Assembly: GCA_035632555.1 (NCBI GenBank)
Contig: DASQGO010000059.1
Coordinates: 1-6,249, forward strand
Origin: 2-02-FULL-62-14 sp035632555
GTDB lineage: Bacteria; Nitrospirota; Nitrospiria; Nitrospirales; Nitrospiraceae
DNA: 6,249 nucleotides
Direction of reading: 5' to 3'
Numbering within the stretch: position 1 is the stretch's first letter; each line of letters starts with the position of its first letter. This document shows, piece by piece, positions 4,927-6,249 of this stretch. The notes under the pieces are model-generated. The model worked only from the letters and a program-made list of their open reading frames with translations, was not told the DNA's origin and made no database searches. The position numbers were made by a program, and so were the translations under genes.

Positions 4927-5509
4927 TAGCGGAAATGACGGCCACCCCGTTCGCGCCGGCGTTGATGATCGATGGCACGTGATCCAGAGTGATTCCACCA
5001 ATGGCAAACACCGGGAGCCCGGTGAGACGCCTGATCCGACGCAATCCATCAACTCCCACGACCGGGTCGTGATCCCGCTTGGAGCCAGGTGGGAAGATGG
5101 GGCCAAAACCGAGATAGTCTGCGCCTGCCTGAGTCGCAGCGGACACCTGCGTGTCGGCATGGGTTGAGATTCCGATCAGCTTTCCCGCGCCCATCAACGT
5201 GCGGGCCATCTGTATTGGCAGGTCCCGCTGGCCGAGATGAACTCCGTCGGCGTCCACCGCCACCGCCAAGTCGCATCGATCGTTGACCAGAAACGTCGCT
5301 CCCGCGTCCCTTGCCGCTTGCCGTAACGGGACGGCCTGGCGATAGGCATCCGCCAGAGAAGACGTTTTGTCCCGATACTGAAAAAGCCGTGCACCGCCCT
5401 CGGCGGCCCGCTTCAGGATGTCGAGCAGTGCGCGTCCTCGAGCGGCCTCCGGGTCTAGAATGACATAGAGACCGTTGAGTTCTGGCGGTGGAGGAGAAGT
5501 TGATGGCAC
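4847..5509 (-). CDS. thiE: Thiamine-phosphate synthase
   Basis: This TIM-barrel enzyme joins HMP-pyrophosphate to thiazole phosphate to make thiamine monophosphate. At 220 residues it is normal family length. Family motifs are QYRDK at 44-48, LVNDRCDLA at 74-82, GVHLGQRDLP at 89-98, GISTHAD at 113-119, GADYLGFGPIF at 129-139, PVFAIGGI at 166-173 and GANGVAVISAI at 185-195. The diphosphate-binding segment usually written P-T-x-T-K reads PPGSK at 140-144, so the first Thr is Pro and the second Ser. The start is GTG 5509, four bases after the accC stop, with no clear Shine-Dalgarno and no in-frame ATG nearby, suggesting coupling to accC translation. The last 26 codons overlap the end of bioD on the other strand. 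No TPP riboswitch precedes it in the 4-base gap. Confidence 0.95.
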   Translation of the reverse strand: MPSTSPPPPELNGLYVILDPEAARGRALLDILKRAAEGGARLFQYRDKTSSLADAYRQAVPLRQAARDAGATFLVNDRCDLAVAVDADGVHLGQRDLPIQMARTLMGAGKLIGISTHADTQVSAATQAGADYLGFGPIFPPGSKRDHDPVVGVDGLRRIRRLTGLPVFAIGGITLDHVPSIINAGANGVAVISAIIRATDVTTMTRAFVSQFPARNPPVR

Positions 5510-5513
5510 GGGA

Positions 5514-6249
5514 TCAGGTCGAGGGACCGACGGTGAACCGTTCCAGAAAACCGGTGGAGACGCGCCCCTTTTGAAAGTCGGGATCGCTCATAATCCGTTT
5601 ATGAAGTGGAATGGTGGTTTTGATGCCGTCGATCACGAATTCGCCCAGTGCGCGCCGCATGCGCGCGATCGCTTCGTCGCGGTTTTGTCCGTGGGAGATC
5701 AGTTTGGCGATCAGCGAATCGTAATGCGGGACGACAACACTGCCGTTTTCAATCGCCGAATCGACGCGGATGCCCAGTCCGCCAGGCTGGTGGAAGTGCG
5801 TCACAGTCCCTGGGCACGGCGTGAATTTCTCCGGACATTCAGCGTTGATGCGGCATTCGATGCTGTGCCCGGTCAACTTGATATCCTGCTGCCGATAGGC
5901 CAACGGCTGCCCAGCCGCGATTCGAATCTGCTCTTTGATCAGATCGATGCCGGTAACCATCTCCGTGACGGGATGCTCGACCTGGATCCGTGAATTGACT
6001 TCCATGAAATAAAAATTGTGATCCTTGTCCAAAAGGAATTCCACCGTGCCGGCATTCCGATAGTGTACGGACCGGACGGCTTCAACCGCCACGTTCCCCA
6101 TTTCCCGTCGCAGCCGGTCGTCAATGGCCGGGGACGGAGATTCTTCCACCAGTTTCTGATAGCGCCGCTGAATCGAGCAGTCCCGTTCGCCCAGAAACAC
6201 CGTGCGGCCTTTTTCGTCCGCCAGGATCTGCACTTCGATATGGCGGGGC
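5514..6249 (-). CDS. accC: Acetyl-CoA carboxylase, biotin carboxylase subunit (partial, C-terminal half)
   Basis: The reading frame enters from the right edge and ends at TGA 5516-5514. It gives about 244 residues, aligning with E. coli AccC from about residue 207 to the C-terminus. It uses ATP and bicarbonate to carboxylate the biotin of AccB, the first step to malonyl-CoA. The frame continues past GTG 6233 as PRHIEVQILAD, so that GTG is not a start. In E. coli numbering H209 (PRH), Q233 and K238 (QRRYQK), E276 (TVEF), E288/N290/R292 (MEVNSRIQVEH) and R338 (GIRVDS) are all kept. Position 236, His in E. coli, is Tyr here. DLIKEQIRIAAGQPL, GHSIECRINAE and the C-terminal FVIDGIKTTI are also typical of the family. 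thiE follows 4 bases downstream. The N-terminal half and any accB lie outside the window. Confidence 0.96.
   Translation of the reverse strand, partial: PRHIEVQILADEKGRTVFLGERDCSIQRRYQKLVEESPSPAIDDRLRREMGNVAVEAVRSVHYRNAGTVEFLLDKDHNFYFMEVNSRIQVEHPVTEMVTGIDLIKEQIRIAAGQPLAYRQQDIKLTGHSIECRINAECPEKFTPCPGTVTHFHQPGGLGIRVDSAIENGSVVVPHYDSLIAKLISHGQNRDEAIARMRRALGEFVIDGIKTTIPLHKRIMSDPDFQKGRVSTGFLERFTVGPST

Noticed and set aside
5510..5513. TPP riboswitch for thiE
   Set aside because: Only four bases separate accC and thiE, leaving no space for a THI element, and none is recognisable in the adjacent accC coding sequence.
1..6249. Defence system, mobile element, CRISPR array, phage or toxin-antitoxin content
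   Set aside because: No transposase, integrase, repeat-spacer pattern, nuclease or toxin-like frame was found; codon style and gene order look uniformly chromosomal.

Overview
The window is GC-rich, gene-dense chromosomal DNA from a Gram-negative-type bacterium. It holds eight protein-coding genes, two of them cut by the window edges. No mobile element, CRISPR array, tRNA or rRNA was seen. The content is housekeeping and biosynthetic: Fe-S protein handling, lipid desaturation, biotin, thiamine and malonyl-CoA synthesis. A Nitrospira-like (Nitrospirota) source would fit the gene style, but no marker here proves it; treat this as a guess.

Left part (1-2407, all minus strand). An acyl-lipid/acyl-CoA desaturase (1453-2289) has its own promoter. 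It may end in a hairpin terminator that overlaps its stop codon. Next comes an operon-like run of an Mrp/NBP35-family Fe-S carrier ATPase (439-1329), a small Rieske ferredoxin (109-414) and the first 22 codons of an unidentified gene with a very good ribosome binding site (1-67). A promoter is visible before mrp. Its -35 box lies inside a perfect 7-4-7 dyad, and a GC-rich hairpin sits in the leader just upstream of the mrp ribosome binding site.

Middle (2408-4926). A secreted protein of unknown function (2408-3241, minus) is divergent from an SDR reductase and bioD (3346-4926, plus). The roughly 100-bp divergent gap contains a near-consensus plus-strand promoter placed so close to the SDR ATG that its mRNA would be almost leaderless. 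SDR and bioD are 6 bp apart and form a two-gene transcription unit. This suggests, without proving, that the reductase works in biotin (pimeloyl chain) synthesis.

Right part (4847-6249, minus). The C-terminal half of biotin carboxylase AccC is followed 4 bases later by a GTG-started thiE. The 3' end of thiE overlaps the 3' end of bioD by 80 bp in convergent orientation. bioD also carries a perfect 12-bp inverted repeat inside its coding sequence.

I found no clear candidate for a wholly new biological system. The points most worth a second look are the mrp-Rieske control region, the near-leaderless SDR-bioD unit, the hairpin inside bioD and the bioD/thiE overlap.
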